64,000 bases of DNA, from assembly GCA_949825045.1 (NCBI GenBank), contig OX463810.1:37396201-37460200 (forward strand), read 5' to 3'. The notes beneath the pieces are model-generated. The model saw only the letters and a program-made list of their open reading frames with translations, was not told the origin of the DNA and made no database searches. Position numbers and translations under genes: made by a program. Below are positions 42,042 to 52,640 of the stretch, one piece after another. Source of the DNA: Argyresthia goedartella (lineage: Eukaryota > Arthropoda > Insecta > Lepidoptera > Argyresthiidae). How positions within the stretch are numbered: the first letter of the stretch is position 1; every line of letters begins with the position of its first letter.

Positions 42042-43163
42042 ATGGAAAATATTGTGAGAGTACCCATGGAAATGGTCAAGATCATTCCAGTATTCGATGG
42101 CGACTCCAGATTATTACCACTGTTTGTTAAGAAATGCGATTACATCCTAAACACTTTCCAAGGGGGAAATTTGCAAAACGAGTACTTGTTCCATGTTATA
42201 ACTAGTAGGCTTTCGGGGGAAGCAGCTAAACTAGTTGGGGAACGAGAAAGCATTAATACATGGGATGAGTTAAAACATTTATTGGGCCAAAACTTCGGCG
42301 ATCCAAGGTCCGAAGAATGTTTGGCCATGGAACTGGAAGCATTAAAACGAAATAGAAACGAAGGTTATTGCGATCTTTGTCACAGAATCCAACATTTGAG
42401 AAGTATATTATTCGCGAAGATTAATGAAACCATCAGTGACGTGAATTTACGCCAAGCTAAACACCACATTTACGATAATATGTCGCTGAAAGTTTTCCTT
42501 TTCAATTTGCCGGCTTACTTAGTTAGGCTAGTACGCTTGCGAAATGTTACTACCCTGGAGGATGCTTTGAAAGTGGTATTGGAGGAACAAAACTTCCAAA
42601 CAGTTTACGATGCAAAGAACGGTCCACGATTCAATCCAAACAGGAATGGACCCAATAACAGTTCAGGTAGCAATCAATCAGTAAGGCCAAATCAATCCGC
42701 TCAATATAACCCTCCACGGTACGACAACTCACAACGAGTACCAGGTGCACATGCACCTAATAATGCATCTACTCACATGCAAAACAGTGCGCAGAACTCG
42801 ACAAATAATTCATTCCAATTTAGAAACAATAGACAGCAGCAGGCTAATAATAGATTTAACGATAACACTTATAATAATTCGCCGCGTTTTAATAAGTCAG
42901 TGCAACCGACGGTACAAGCGCAGCGTCAGCACTATGCGGACAATGCTCCGATGCAATATCATGCGTCACCTATACCTTCGGGGTCAAACACCGATGTTAC
43001 GATGCGAACAGCGAGTTCTAGACGTGTTAATTACACAGAAAATAATAACGATGTTCAACCGTGTAACTCGCAACAATGTACGAAAGACAGTCAAAATTCT
43101 GTCTCGTACAGTGAGCCGGTGGGAAATTTTTATACGGAAGCCTCCGAGATAGGGAACGTATAA
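42042..43163 (+). CDS. gag: gag of the endogenous retrovirus
   Basis: 373 codons from the ATG at 42042. The N-terminal two-thirds look like a gypsy/errantivirus capsid (LVGERESINTWDELKHLLGQ, YCDLCHRIQHLRS, LFNLPAYLVRLVRLRN). The C-terminal third is rich in Asn, Gln and Pro and has no zinc knuckle, as in errantiviruses. The protease frame overlaps the last 49 bp in the -1 frame, and AAATTTT at 43124-43130 is in phase to act as a slippery site. Confidence 0.9.
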   Translation: MENIVRVPMEMVKIIPVFDGDSRLLPLFVKKCDYILNTFQGGNLQNEYLFHVITSRLSGEAAKLVGERESINTWDELKHLLGQNFGDPRSEECLAMELEALKRNRNEGYCDLCHRIQHLRSILFAKINETISDVNLRQAKHHIYDNMSLKVFLFNLPAYLVRLVRLRNVTTLEDALKVVLEEQNFQTVYDAKNGPRFNPNRNGPNNSSGSNQSVRPNQSAQYNPPRYDNSQRVPGAHAPNNASTHMQNSAQNSTNNSFQFRNNRQQQANNRFNDNTYNNSPRFNKSVQPTVQAQRQHYADNAPMQYHASPIPSGSNTDVTMRTASSRRVNYTENNNDVQPCNSQQCTKDSQNSVSYSEPVGNFYTEASEIGNV

Positions 43164-43996
43164 AACTTAATTGTCATAAGCTTTTGAACTTGCCTCATAT
43201 TCGCATACCAGAACTAGATGCCGTTTTTATGATAGATACGGGCAGCACTCGATCATTTATTAGTCCGAAAGTGGCAAACGAATATTACGCAAGTTATAAG
43301 CAGAAAGAGTCTTTCGAAGTCATTAGCACCCACGCATCAAGCAAACACAGTGAGGTAGCCTACATTGACTTGCCAAAGATATTTAAATGCAGCCATAAAC
43401 ATAAGTTTTATATTTATTCGGTTGATGAACGGTACGATGGTCTAATAGGAAGTGATTTATTGAAACAACTCAATGCCAAGATCGACATGAAATCTCAAAC
43501 TTTGTTCACGGACTCTAGTAAAATACCTATCATTTACTCGCCACCCACGAGAGAGATGTATAACCTACCTCCTCGATGCGAAATGAGAGTCAAATTACCA
43601 GTCAACTTGTTAAACGGAGAGGGTATTCTAAATTATACCCAATTCAATAATGGAGTGAGAATGCCGGCCGCTATAGTAAAATGTACTAACGGTTACGCAA
43701 CGACAGTAATTCAAAATACAACCGATTTACTTCAAAAAATAACAGTTACGGCCCCGTTCAAGATAGAGTTATTTCAACAACAATCACACAACGTCAACTC
43801 AACATCTCTGAATCCAACAGGAAGTTATCAGGACGTCGAGAGATTACTAGACGATAATTTAGATAGTAAGCTTAGGTTAGAACATATGAACGAGGAAGAA
43901 AGAATGATGATAGATCAAACTTGTAGAGAATATAAAGACATATTCTATTGTGAAGACATACCTCTGTCTTTTAGTTGTCTTTTAGTAATCAGGTGA
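43115..43996 (+). pseudogene. pol: pol part 1: protease and start of reverse transcriptase
   Basis: Open from 43115, overlapping gag. The aspartic protease has the active-site motif MIDTGSTRSF near 43230 and the later YDGLIGSDLL near 43435. The frame should enter reverse transcriptase at about 43960 but ends at 43996 because an 11-bp segment (TCTTTTAGTTG) is repeated in tandem at about 43967-43988. Confidence 0.88.
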
Positions 43997-45384
43997 AACA
44001 TAAAATCAGAACTAAAAACGAGGATCCAATTAATTTAAAGGCACACAGACTACCCCCAGTCCAGACACAAGAGATAAAAAGACAAGTAGGAAAAATGCTA
44101 CGAGATAATATTGTGCAAGAATCACACTCGCCTTGGAGCGCCCCAGTACACCTGGTGCCCAAAAAGTTGGATGCATCAGGGGAACAAAAGTGGAGAATGG
44201 TAGTCGATTATAGGCGTTTAAACGATATCACTACTGATGATAAATACCCTTTACCAAACATCAATGATCTTTTTGACATGCTTGGGAAGAGTATGTATTT
44301 CACTACGCTAGATCTCGCGAGCGGATACCATCAGATAGAAGTAGAAGAGGAAGATAAATCAAAAACTGCTTTCAGTACACCATTCGGGCATTACGAATTC
44401 AATAGAATGCCGTTTGGGCTTAAAACTGCTCCTGCGACCTTTCAGCGAGCAATGGACAACGTTTTAAGAGGGTTACAAGGTTTGCATTGCCTTGTTTACC
44501 TTGATGACGTCATTATCTTTTCAAAAAGCTTGCCAGAACACATAGAGAAATTAAAAGCTGTTTTTGATAGATTCCGCCAGACTAACTTGAAAATTCAGTT
44601 AGATAAATCTCACTTCCTTAGGAAAGAAGTCTTGTATTTAGGACACACAATCACGAACGAGGGTCTTAAACCAAATAACGACAAAATAGAAGCAGTACTT
44701 AAGTATCCAATTCCCCAAACAGCTACAGAAATTAAAAGTTTTCTAGGGCTGATAGGTTACTACAGGAAGTTTATCAAAGGTTTTTCCAAAATCACGAGAC
44801 CACTCACGGCATGTTTAAAGAAAGGGAAAAAGATCGTGTTAAATGAAGACTACATAAATAGTTTTGAAACTTGTAAGAAGCTGCTAACAAACGCACCTCT
44901 TTTACAGTTCCCAGATTTCGAAAAACCATTTGTAGTGACCACCGATGCATCCAACTTTGCTATCGGGGCTGTCCTTTCACAAGGCACTATAGGTTCAGAC
45001 AAACCTATAGCATATGCTAGTAGGACGTTAAGCGATACAGAGAGTAGATATAGTACGATCGAAAAAGAACTTTTGGCGGTAGTATGGGCCGTAAAACATT
45101 TTAGACCGTATCTTTACGGTAAGAAGTTTGTTATTTACACTGACCACAGACCTTTGGCATGGTTGTATTCACTCAAAGAGCCAAACAGCAAACTCACACG
45201 TTGGCGCCTACGATTAGAAGAGTACGATTTCAAGATTAAGTATAAAAAAGGGCAGCAAAATACTAATGCTGACGCCCTTTCTCGAGTTAGGATTAACGCA
45301 TTAGAGGACGACTTAGATTCAATTTTAGTAAATGTAGATGCAGACGAGAACCGGAAATTATTGAAGAATTGGAACGAAATGTGA
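43975..45384 (+). pseudogene. pol: pol part 2: reverse transcriptase and RNase H
   Basis: Gypsy-type polymerase. Motifs in order: WRMVVDYRRLND, FTTLDLASGYHQI, RMPFGLKTAPATFQR, LVYLDDVIIFS (catalytic YLDD near 44500), YLGHTI and FLGLIGYYRKFI. RNase H follows with TTDASNFAIGAVLSQG, TIEKELLAVVWAVKHF and YTDHRPL. The domains look whole. The frame is displaced from part 1 by the 11-bp duplication and from part 3 by a small change near 45345-45352. Confidence 0.92.
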
Positions 45385-47000
45385 CCGTTAGAAAGCCTAG
45401 ACCACAGGAAGAAATAATGGATATTTCAGATACTGAGAGTGTTAAAACACAAGCGATAGATTTTTCTGGCTCCGAAAGTGACAAAATGGAGATCAAAGAA
45501 ATTTTAGATTCAGATGATGGGGCAACTGCAAACTCAATCTCTAATAGGGAACACGAAGGAATCCCTATTTTTAATGAGGCAATTGATTGCAAACCGAAAC
45601 AAATAATAGTACACACGTGGTTTAGGGATAATTTCTCCGTAAACAATATTTCTAATAAAAAACAAAGAATTTTAGAAGTCTTTATGCCCGTCAATAACGA
45701 AAAGTTAGTGAAAGATTTTTTTAAAGAATATGTAGATACTAAACACAAATATTTCATTTATTTCGAAGACCCGATATTTAGGACAACATTCTCAAATGTT
45801 ATCACAAGATTATACAAGAAAGGGACACTAAATTTGACCGAATGCACCGAGCGTACGGTAAATCTGTCAGAGTCAGAAGAAGATCAACGTCAGGTTATTC
45901 TAAAGTACCACGAAGGTAAAACATGTCATAGGGGTATTAACGAAACATTGACGAAAATCAAACGACATTATTGGTGGCCGAACATGAAAGAAACAGTTAC
46001 AGCTATAATTAACTCGTGTGAACAGTGCAAAAGAATGAAGTATGAAAGGAAACCCGTAAAACCAAGTATACAATTAACTCAAACTCAAAATGCACCATTT
46101 CAGGAAGTTTTTATGGACCTTCTTTATATCGAAGGGAAATACTACTTAACAATAGTCGATGCATTTAGTAAGCTAGGACAAGCTATTAATATCCCAAATC
46201 GTAGCACACCAGAAGTAGTACAAGCTCTTATCAAGTACTTCAGTATGTACGGCTTACCAAAGAAAATAAATGGCGATTCTGGAACCGAGTTCAACAATGA
46301 ATTGATTAAGGAACTATTAAATCTATACAAAATAGAGTTACATATTGGCACCCCAAATAATCCCAGTTCAATGGCAATAGTAGAGCGTTTCCACTCAACA
46401 ATCATTGAGATTTATCGCTTAGCTAAGTATGAGAAAAGCGAACTTGACGTCGCTTCTGTCATGACTTACGCAACAATGGCGTACAATAACTCCATCCATT
46501 CCGCAACTAGCTACACTCCTTTTGAGATCGTTTTTGGAAACACAGACTCAAACAATGTATTTGACATAGATAGGGAACGAAACCTAATGCAAAAATTACT
46601 TCAAGATCATAGGAAACGATTAAAAGTATTATATGAATATGTATCGGATAAACTGCAAAATGATAAGATTAAAGTTAGAGAAAAAAGAGGAGGCGAGGAC
46701 CCACCTGAAATAAAAAATGGCGATGATATCTTTATGAAAAATACCCGAACAAGAAAAGCGAAAGATCTACCCCGTTTTGAGAAAGCGAAGGTCATAGGCT
46801 CACCATCTAGGAATATTATTCCAGTCGAGATAAAGAAGAGAAAAACAAGGGTAGCTATTAAGAATATTAAACGTCCTCCACAGGTCAAACCTAGTACATC
46901 TAGTACTAGTCGGACAGATCGGCAGCCTGGAACTTCAAAACCTAAACCAGAATCCCGGAATAACACCGATAAAACTTGGCACAGCAGTGATGAGGACTAA
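45354..47000 (+). pseudogene. pol: pol part 3: integrase
   Basis: Spacer, then the zinc-binding H2C2 domain (KYHEGKTCHRGINETLTKIK, CEQCKRMK) and the rve core with Asp in FMDLLYIEGKYYL, Asp in INGDSGTEFNNELI and Glu in SSMAIVERFHSTI, followed by a basic C-terminus. No lesion inside the domain. The frame differs from the preceding RNase H segment. Confidence 0.9.
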
Positions 47001-48612
47001 TATATGGACTATTTTTAAGACATTAGATTTAGAAACTGTAGTAAGCGAAGTAGATAATAATATACTACAGTATGATAAGATAAACGTTATAGTAACTAGT
47101 AATAATGAGTATAAAAATGAATTAGGAAGTTTATGTAAGCAAATTGAATCATTAGTAAACGAAATAAAAACTAGGATTAATCAGATTTTACCTACTTTTA
47201 GAGTAAAAAGGGCATTATTTAGTCCTTTAGGTTCGTTAGTAAAAATCATTTCAGGAAACTTAGACGAAGAGGACGCAAAACAATATAACTTTGAAATAAG
47301 TCAGTTAAAAAAGGAAGAACATTCAGTCGAACGAAAAGTATCCTTAGTAGTTAACGCTTTAGATAAATTCACTAATCTATCAGATAGTATGAATTCAAAT
47401 ATTAAATACTTAGATAACAAAACAGTTGAGATTCAATCACTTCTTGAAACAGAAAGCCGACGTTATAACATAATTACATTAATGAATAACTTGTACCAAA
47501 TTTCCAATAACTTTCGTACTATTTATGATTTCATTCAAGAAACCGAGACCGCTATTGCCTTCAGCAAGTTGCATACCCTACATCAGTCAATATTAAATTC
47601 CACAGAGCTTATGCAAGTCCTTATAGAAATTGAGAAACATAATAATTTAATTTACCCGGTAACAAGGGAAAACCTAGTTAAGTTAGAACGTAATATTTTG
47701 TTAAAATCATACATTGACAGGAATAAGTTAGTTTTTGTATTAGAAGTACCGCTAATAGAACCCAACACGTATATATATTATAAAATAATTCCCATTCCTA
47801 TATACAATCCCTTAAACCGAAAAACCGTTACCATCATTCCCAAACACCCCTACCTAATGGTGAATAGGTTGAAATACAGACCCGTAGCGAACCTGTGTGA
47901 AGAAGCCGAGGACAACAAGTTCTTGTGTTTGCGAGACGACCTAGCACAGTACCCTACCGAAACCTGCATAGAGGAGATAATGACGCTAAAGGACAACTGC
48001 AGCAGATGCCACCAGCACCCTATACACATGGAAAAAGAGAAGATACAGAGGATAGTCGGAAACTGTTGGCTGATATACTCCGAAACAGGACTAATCATCA
48101 CGGAACACTGTGAAGACGAAGTTTACAAACAGAACATACAAGGGACATTTCTAATATGGCCGAGCCAACACTGCACAACCCAGGTACAAGATGTCGTCAT
48201 AAAAACACCGACAAACGCTTCAACGATCAATCTTCAACTACCGTTTGTACAGATACCAGAAGTACGTCACGGCATCAGACAAGAAGACAAACGACTCAAC
48301 CTCCGAAACGTGGATTTCAGTGATATCAAACACATTATCAACAGTGCAAAGTTTAGTGTCAGTGAAAGTATTTCAGACGACTATATGTATGTTGTAAAAA
48401 ACATAAGTGTATGGACAATTTTACTCTATTCTATCATTTTTATTATCTTATTATCACTTCTAATTAAATTCAAGTTATATACAAAATGTATAAGCCGAAA
48501 TTCTCCGAATACGTCTTCAACGTCTTCAGATAATTTCTCTCTTAAGGGGGGAGGTGTTAAGGTTGAGCAACCCTTACAATTATCATTCGTCAGCACTAAG
48601 TCATCATCCTAA
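46990..48612 (+). CDS. env: env of the endogenous retrovirus (baculovirus F-like)
   Basis: About 540 codons, first ATG at 46990, overlapping the end of integrase by 11 bp. A furin-type site (FRVKR) near residue 74 is followed by ALFSPLGSLVKIISGNLDEE, the conserved fusion-peptide area of errantivirus and baculovirus F proteins. A membrane helix (WTILLYSIIFIILLSLLIKF) lies near the C-terminus before a short Ser-rich tail. No signal peptide is visible at the ATG, so expression through a spliced leader is likely. No internal stops. Confidence 0.9.
   Translation: MRTNIWTIFKTLDLETVVSEVDNNILQYDKINVIVTSNNEYKNELGSLCKQIESLVNEIKTRINQILPTFRVKRALFSPLGSLVKIISGNLDEEDAKQYNFEISQLKKEEHSVERKVSLVVNALDKFTNLSDSMNSNIKYLDNKTVEIQSLLETESRRYNIITLMNNLYQISNNFRTIYDFIQETETAIAFSKLHTLHQSILNSTELMQVLIEIEKHNNLIYPVTRENLVKLERNILLKSYIDRNKLVFVLEVPLIEPNTYIYYKIIPIPIYNPLNRKTVTIIPKHPYLMVNRLKYRPVANLCEEAEDNKFLCLRDDLAQYPTETCIEEIMTLKDNCSRCHQHPIHMEKEKIQRIVGNCWLIYSETGLIITEHCEDEVYKQNIQGTFLIWPSQHCTTQVQDVVIKTPTNASTINLQLPFVQIPEVRHGIRQEDKRLNLRNVDFSDIKHIINSAKFSVSESISDDYMYVVKNISVWTILLYSIIFIILLSLLIKFKLYTKCISRNSPNTSSTSSDNFSLKGGGVKVEQPLQLSFVSTKSSS
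48543..48554 (+). promoter_or_regulatory. Polypurine tract
   Basis: TAAGGGGGGAGG directly before the 3' LTR, the plus-strand primer site of retroelements. Confidence 0.85.
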
Positions 48613-48778
48613 AATGTAGAACGTACGTCATAATCTAAATTGTCAACGCTTCACTATTTTAGATATAAATATCATTGTATTTTAGATTTAATTATTATTG
48701 TCTTAATAAACCTAGTGGAAACTCTGTCCGTTTAAATAAATTATTTTTATTAATTCCTCCGCCACACCTAACTTAATT
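48555..48778 (+). repeat. 3' LTR
   Basis: Copy of the 5' LTR; one visible difference (TTTATTAATTCC against TTTATTTATTCC). Followed by CGCG. Confidence 0.93.
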
Positions 48779-48782
48779 CGCG

Positions 48783-49393
48783 CGATTGTGAAATACTGCA
48801 GAAAGCAGTAACCGACCTCGGTGAATGGGCTCTCAAATGGAGAATAGAGATGAACCCCGAGAAAAGTGCAGCCGTGCTTTTCTCAGGGTGTAAGACTGGA
48901 GCGGACTGCGCGTCCTCTTCACTACCCGTAATCACCCTCTTTGACCGCCCTATTCCCTGGAAGAATAAAGTGAAGTATTTAGGCGTGACATTAGACTCCC
49001 GACTAAACATCAAATCCCACATTAAAAAGGTCCACGACATAGCAACCTTCTACATGGGTAAGCTTCACCCGCTCTTGAGAAGTAAAAGCAAACTCCCATT
49101 GCACTGCAATAACTCAATTTAAAACTTGCATCCGCCTGGTCTACACGTATGCAAGTCCAGTCTTTGCACACTGCTCCCACTCCCTTAAACCCCTTCAAGT
49201 TTTACCAAACCACTTCATGCGAAAAGCCGTAGGTGCCCCGTGGTACATGCGCAACGTAGACCTCCATAGTGACTTTAGACTCCCCACAGTAAAGCAATAT
49301 ATGAAAGAAGCGTCCGAACGCTTCTTCATTAATGCATCTAGCCACCCAAACCCGCTTATAGTACAAGCATCCTTTTATGAAACAACCAGATAA
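48783..49393 (+). pseudogene. Jockey-type LINE reverse transcriptase, right fragment
   Basis: Continues in frame from 41340 through the CGCG duplication with DCEILQKAVTDLGEWALKW, then VKYLGVTLDSRLNIKSHIKK (thumb) and, after a frame change near 49120, RKAVGAPWYMRNVDLHSDF, ending near 49393. Standard layout of insect Jockey pol C-terminal ends. Confidence 0.85.
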
Positions 49394-51000
49394 ATAAGAA
49401 ACACCTTTACAAAAGGTGCCCCAAAGACGTCCTCCTAGAACCGGAGGACGATATCACGAAAGCTCTTAAAGCCCAACCACCCCCCGCCCCTGGCTCACTC
49501 AGGCACGTCAACTTGACGAAGCCTGAGTTCCCGAAGCATTACAGCGTCTCAGATACCAAATTTGGATTGAAAGAGATTGCCGTCTTGATTCAACGGACAC
49601 ACAGTCTCCCCCTCCCCCTTTAAACCTCCCGGACTGAGGTTAGAGCCCCCCTAAATGACCCAAATATAGATTTAGAATTAGGATAGGTTTAAAAATTATT
49701 AACCACCTCATAGTAGCGGGGGCTATCTGCCCACCTAACATAATAAGCGGAGCATGCCGCTATCATGCCCTCTGACTATGAGCTGATGTCCGCTCGTAAA
49801 ATCGGGTAAGCAGGCAAACTCCTCCCATATATATCATTTTATCGCCCAAAAGGGCAAATTGCAGGTAGAAATCCTTCAACAAATATCGAGGCCTTGGCTC
49901 ACAGTTAAATCGACTATCGATAACTGTAAACACAAAGAGGTTGTTTTTAGTCCGTATACCACACGAGCTGATGCCCGCTCTATATGTGGGGACCCGGACA
50001 CAGCAGGGAGGTCTGATTCCTGGGCATGGGTAATTTTTTTTTTTCCCCTGCGACAAAAATAATTAATCGTTGATCTAAAATCATCTGATTAGCAGCCTTG
50101 TTTGCAAGTGCATTTGATTTGCGTCTGACATAATAGACATGCACAGTTTATATCTTCTCAAGGAACAGAGAATTATACATCTTTCTGTACAGAAGATTTA
50201 AATCACTCTTTTATATCTTTAAATCCCAATAATTTACTGATTGAAAATAAATAAAGAATCACTACATCATACATCTCTACATCAATACGTCACATTCTAC
50301 TGCCAAGTCTTTTTTTGTTTTTTACAACGCATCCTGCACACATGCACCGATGAATTAAAAAAAAATACGTAAACAACAACATGGTTTTGCACTTTGTCTC
50401 AATGACAGAAGAAATTGTTTCATAAACGGGGTCTGACGAGAATTCAACCGAACAACCGATTATACATCTTTTTATGTATCACTCCTGCCTGAGTTACACT
50501 TGTCTAATTCGGAACCTGCGCCTACTGCGAGCGTCCTATGGATACAGAGTTTCCTACTATACATTTTTATCTATGATACAGAGCCACAAACTTATCTGTA
50601 GAACGGCGAAAGGGGAAACTACGGACGCCATTTTCATAATATCACTTCGCTGTCATTTGTTGTTGTGTTGTGTTGTTCAGTTGAGACTTGAGAGTCTATT
50701 ACTTTTTTATTCTTTGATGCAGAAAAGCTGCAAAAAGCTCCAATAATACCATTTGAAAAAGAATACAAACGCATTGCAGCCGCTTCAGGCTAGTGTTACC
50801 AGATTATTATTAAATAAATTCTCGACATCGTTTGATAATACGTTATTAACTAAAATAGCTGTAGGTATTTATTAATTCCAATTTGATTTAGATTATATAC
50901 AACCTGGTGCCCGCGACTTCGGCCGCCTAGAATTCGGTTACATTTTGTCAAATTTTATTACTATAATGATGAGTTTATTTTTCTTTGAGGTATTGGTATA
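49394..51000. other. Non-coding sequence after the Jockey LINE
   Basis: 49400-50060 is probably the 3' UTR of the Jockey LINE (ends in TTTTTTTTTTCCCC near 50035). Beyond it, AT-rich sequence; GGTGCCCGCGACTTCGGCCG at 50910 marks another retroelement scrap. No gene. Confidence 0.45.
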
Positions 51001-51004
51001 TCAA

Positions 51005-52156
51005 CAATTTATAAAATTGTTGCAGAAGGTAAAACCGCTGCAGAAATGGGTACGTAAATAACCACACCAGGAAAATCGAGAAAAAGGACACGTGGCAAAA
51101 TAGAAGTTGACAGTTTCGATTTAGGTTTGATCAAGCGAAAAGTGCATGAATTTTATGCGATTAAAAGGGAATTACCAACGATTAATAAACTGCTTACTGT
51201 TCTAAAAGACGACATAAATTTCCAAGGTAGAGGAAACACTTCGTAAATTGTTACGAACAATTGGCTTTCGTTTCCAAAAAACACAAAGCAATCGCTTTAA
51301 CCGAGCGCGATGATATTTCTGCGTGGAGAGCTAAATATTTGCAAGAATTAAATAAATCACTTTATCAGCTAATCGTCGACCAGTTGTATACTTAGACGAG
51401 ACTTGTATACATTCCTCATATACCACTAAAAAATGATGGCAAAGTCAAGAAACAGATGGAGTTCTAGAACCTGTACCTAAAGGGCAACGTTTTATTATTG
51501 TTCATGCTGGAGGAGAAACGGGGTTTGTCTAAAACGCAGACCTCGTATTTAAATCAAATACCAAAAGTGGGGACTACCACGACGAAATAAAAAACACAAA
51601 CTTCAAAAAGTGGTTAACCGAAAAATTACTACCCAATCCTGAAGAACCATCTTTGGTAGTAATGGACAACGCTCCATGCCATAGCATTCGGGTTAATAAG
51701 GCGCCAAGTACAAACACAAACAAACCCGAAATTCAAAAGTGATTAAATGAGAATCGTTTCGAATTCTCATCGGAAATGACAAAATCACAGTTGCTGGAGA
51801 TTGGCAAACGATACAAACCTGACCCTGTATATGAAGTTGATAATTGATTACAACAACATGGTCACAAATGTTTACGGCTGCCACCCTATCACTGTGACCT
51901 AAATCCTATTGAGATGGTATGGAGTTCAATGAAAAGGAGAGTAGCAGAAGTAAATATAGAGCACAAAAATGAAAATATGCCGAAACTAGTAACCGAAGCG
52001 TTCAGTTCTATTGATGCCTTAGAATGGCAAAAATATTGTGCACACGTGGATAAAATTGAAGAGGATTATCGTCAAAACGACGGATATTTAGATAAGCCCT
52101 TTATAGTCAATTTAGACAGTGGCTCTGATACCGATAGTTACAGTAACTCAGATTAG
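51005..52156 (+). pseudogene. DDE_3-type transposase (Tc1/mariner relative), decayed
   Basis: Pieces in several frames, in the right order: STIYKIVAEGKTAAEM (helix-turn-helix), TPGKSRKRTRGKIEVDSFDL, YLDETCIHSSYTT region near 51400 (first Asp), SLVVMDNAPCHS near 51655 (second Asp) and LPPYHCDLNPIEMVWSSMKR near 51880 (DLNPIE carries the last acid). The last 80 codons (51914-52156) are intact and end in an acidic SDTDSYSNSD tail. Many frameshifts and stops. Confidence 0.85.
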
Positions 52157-52640
52157 AAATTCAGTAGAGAAATTAATGGAATTTATCCACTCGACCTTAG
52201 ATCATAATTACTGTGTGAAAAATTTTCAATAAAACGAAAATTTGAAATGCAATGTGTCAGCAATTATATTTTTTAAGCAATATTTATACTTAATCATTTG
52301 TCTATCGTATGGTCTGGTCGAGTAGACCTCTTGTAAAATACGTATTTAGATGTTAAAAGTTGTGATAAGTGCCAAGTGCTTTATATTGTGGATTGTTGTT
52401 ATTAAAAAATGTTATGTACAAATGTATATTTTTTATTTGGCTAAAAAAACAGCTATATTTATGTAACAATCCTAAATTAATAAATCGCTAAAAATAATCG
52501 TGTGTCACATCGACTATTTGCACCGATTGCAGCAATTTATGTAATATGTGGCAACCCTTTTCGATTGTGGCGTCATCCCTTTATTCTACAGATAAGTTTG
52601 TCAATCTGTACGTCTGTTGGACTAGAGACGTAGTGCTGAT
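52157..52640. other. Spacer, no gene
   Basis: AT-rich. May include the end of the transposon at 51005 and the remains of an LTR belonging to the element at 52640. Confidence 0.35.

Larger units (their letters stand above)
41341..48778 (+). mobile_element. Errantivirus-like endogenous retrovirus (gypsy group, with env), 7.4 kb
   Basis: Direct LTRs of 224 bp (41341-41564 and 48555-48778), 4-bp target duplication CGCG (41337-41340 and 48779-48782), primer site after the 5' LTR, purine tract before the 3' LTR, and gag, pol and env in order. The LTRs differ at one position in my reading, so insertion is recent. pol is interrupted by an 11-bp tandem duplication and a second small frame change, so this copy should be defective. 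Inserted into a Jockey LINE. Confidence 0.95.
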
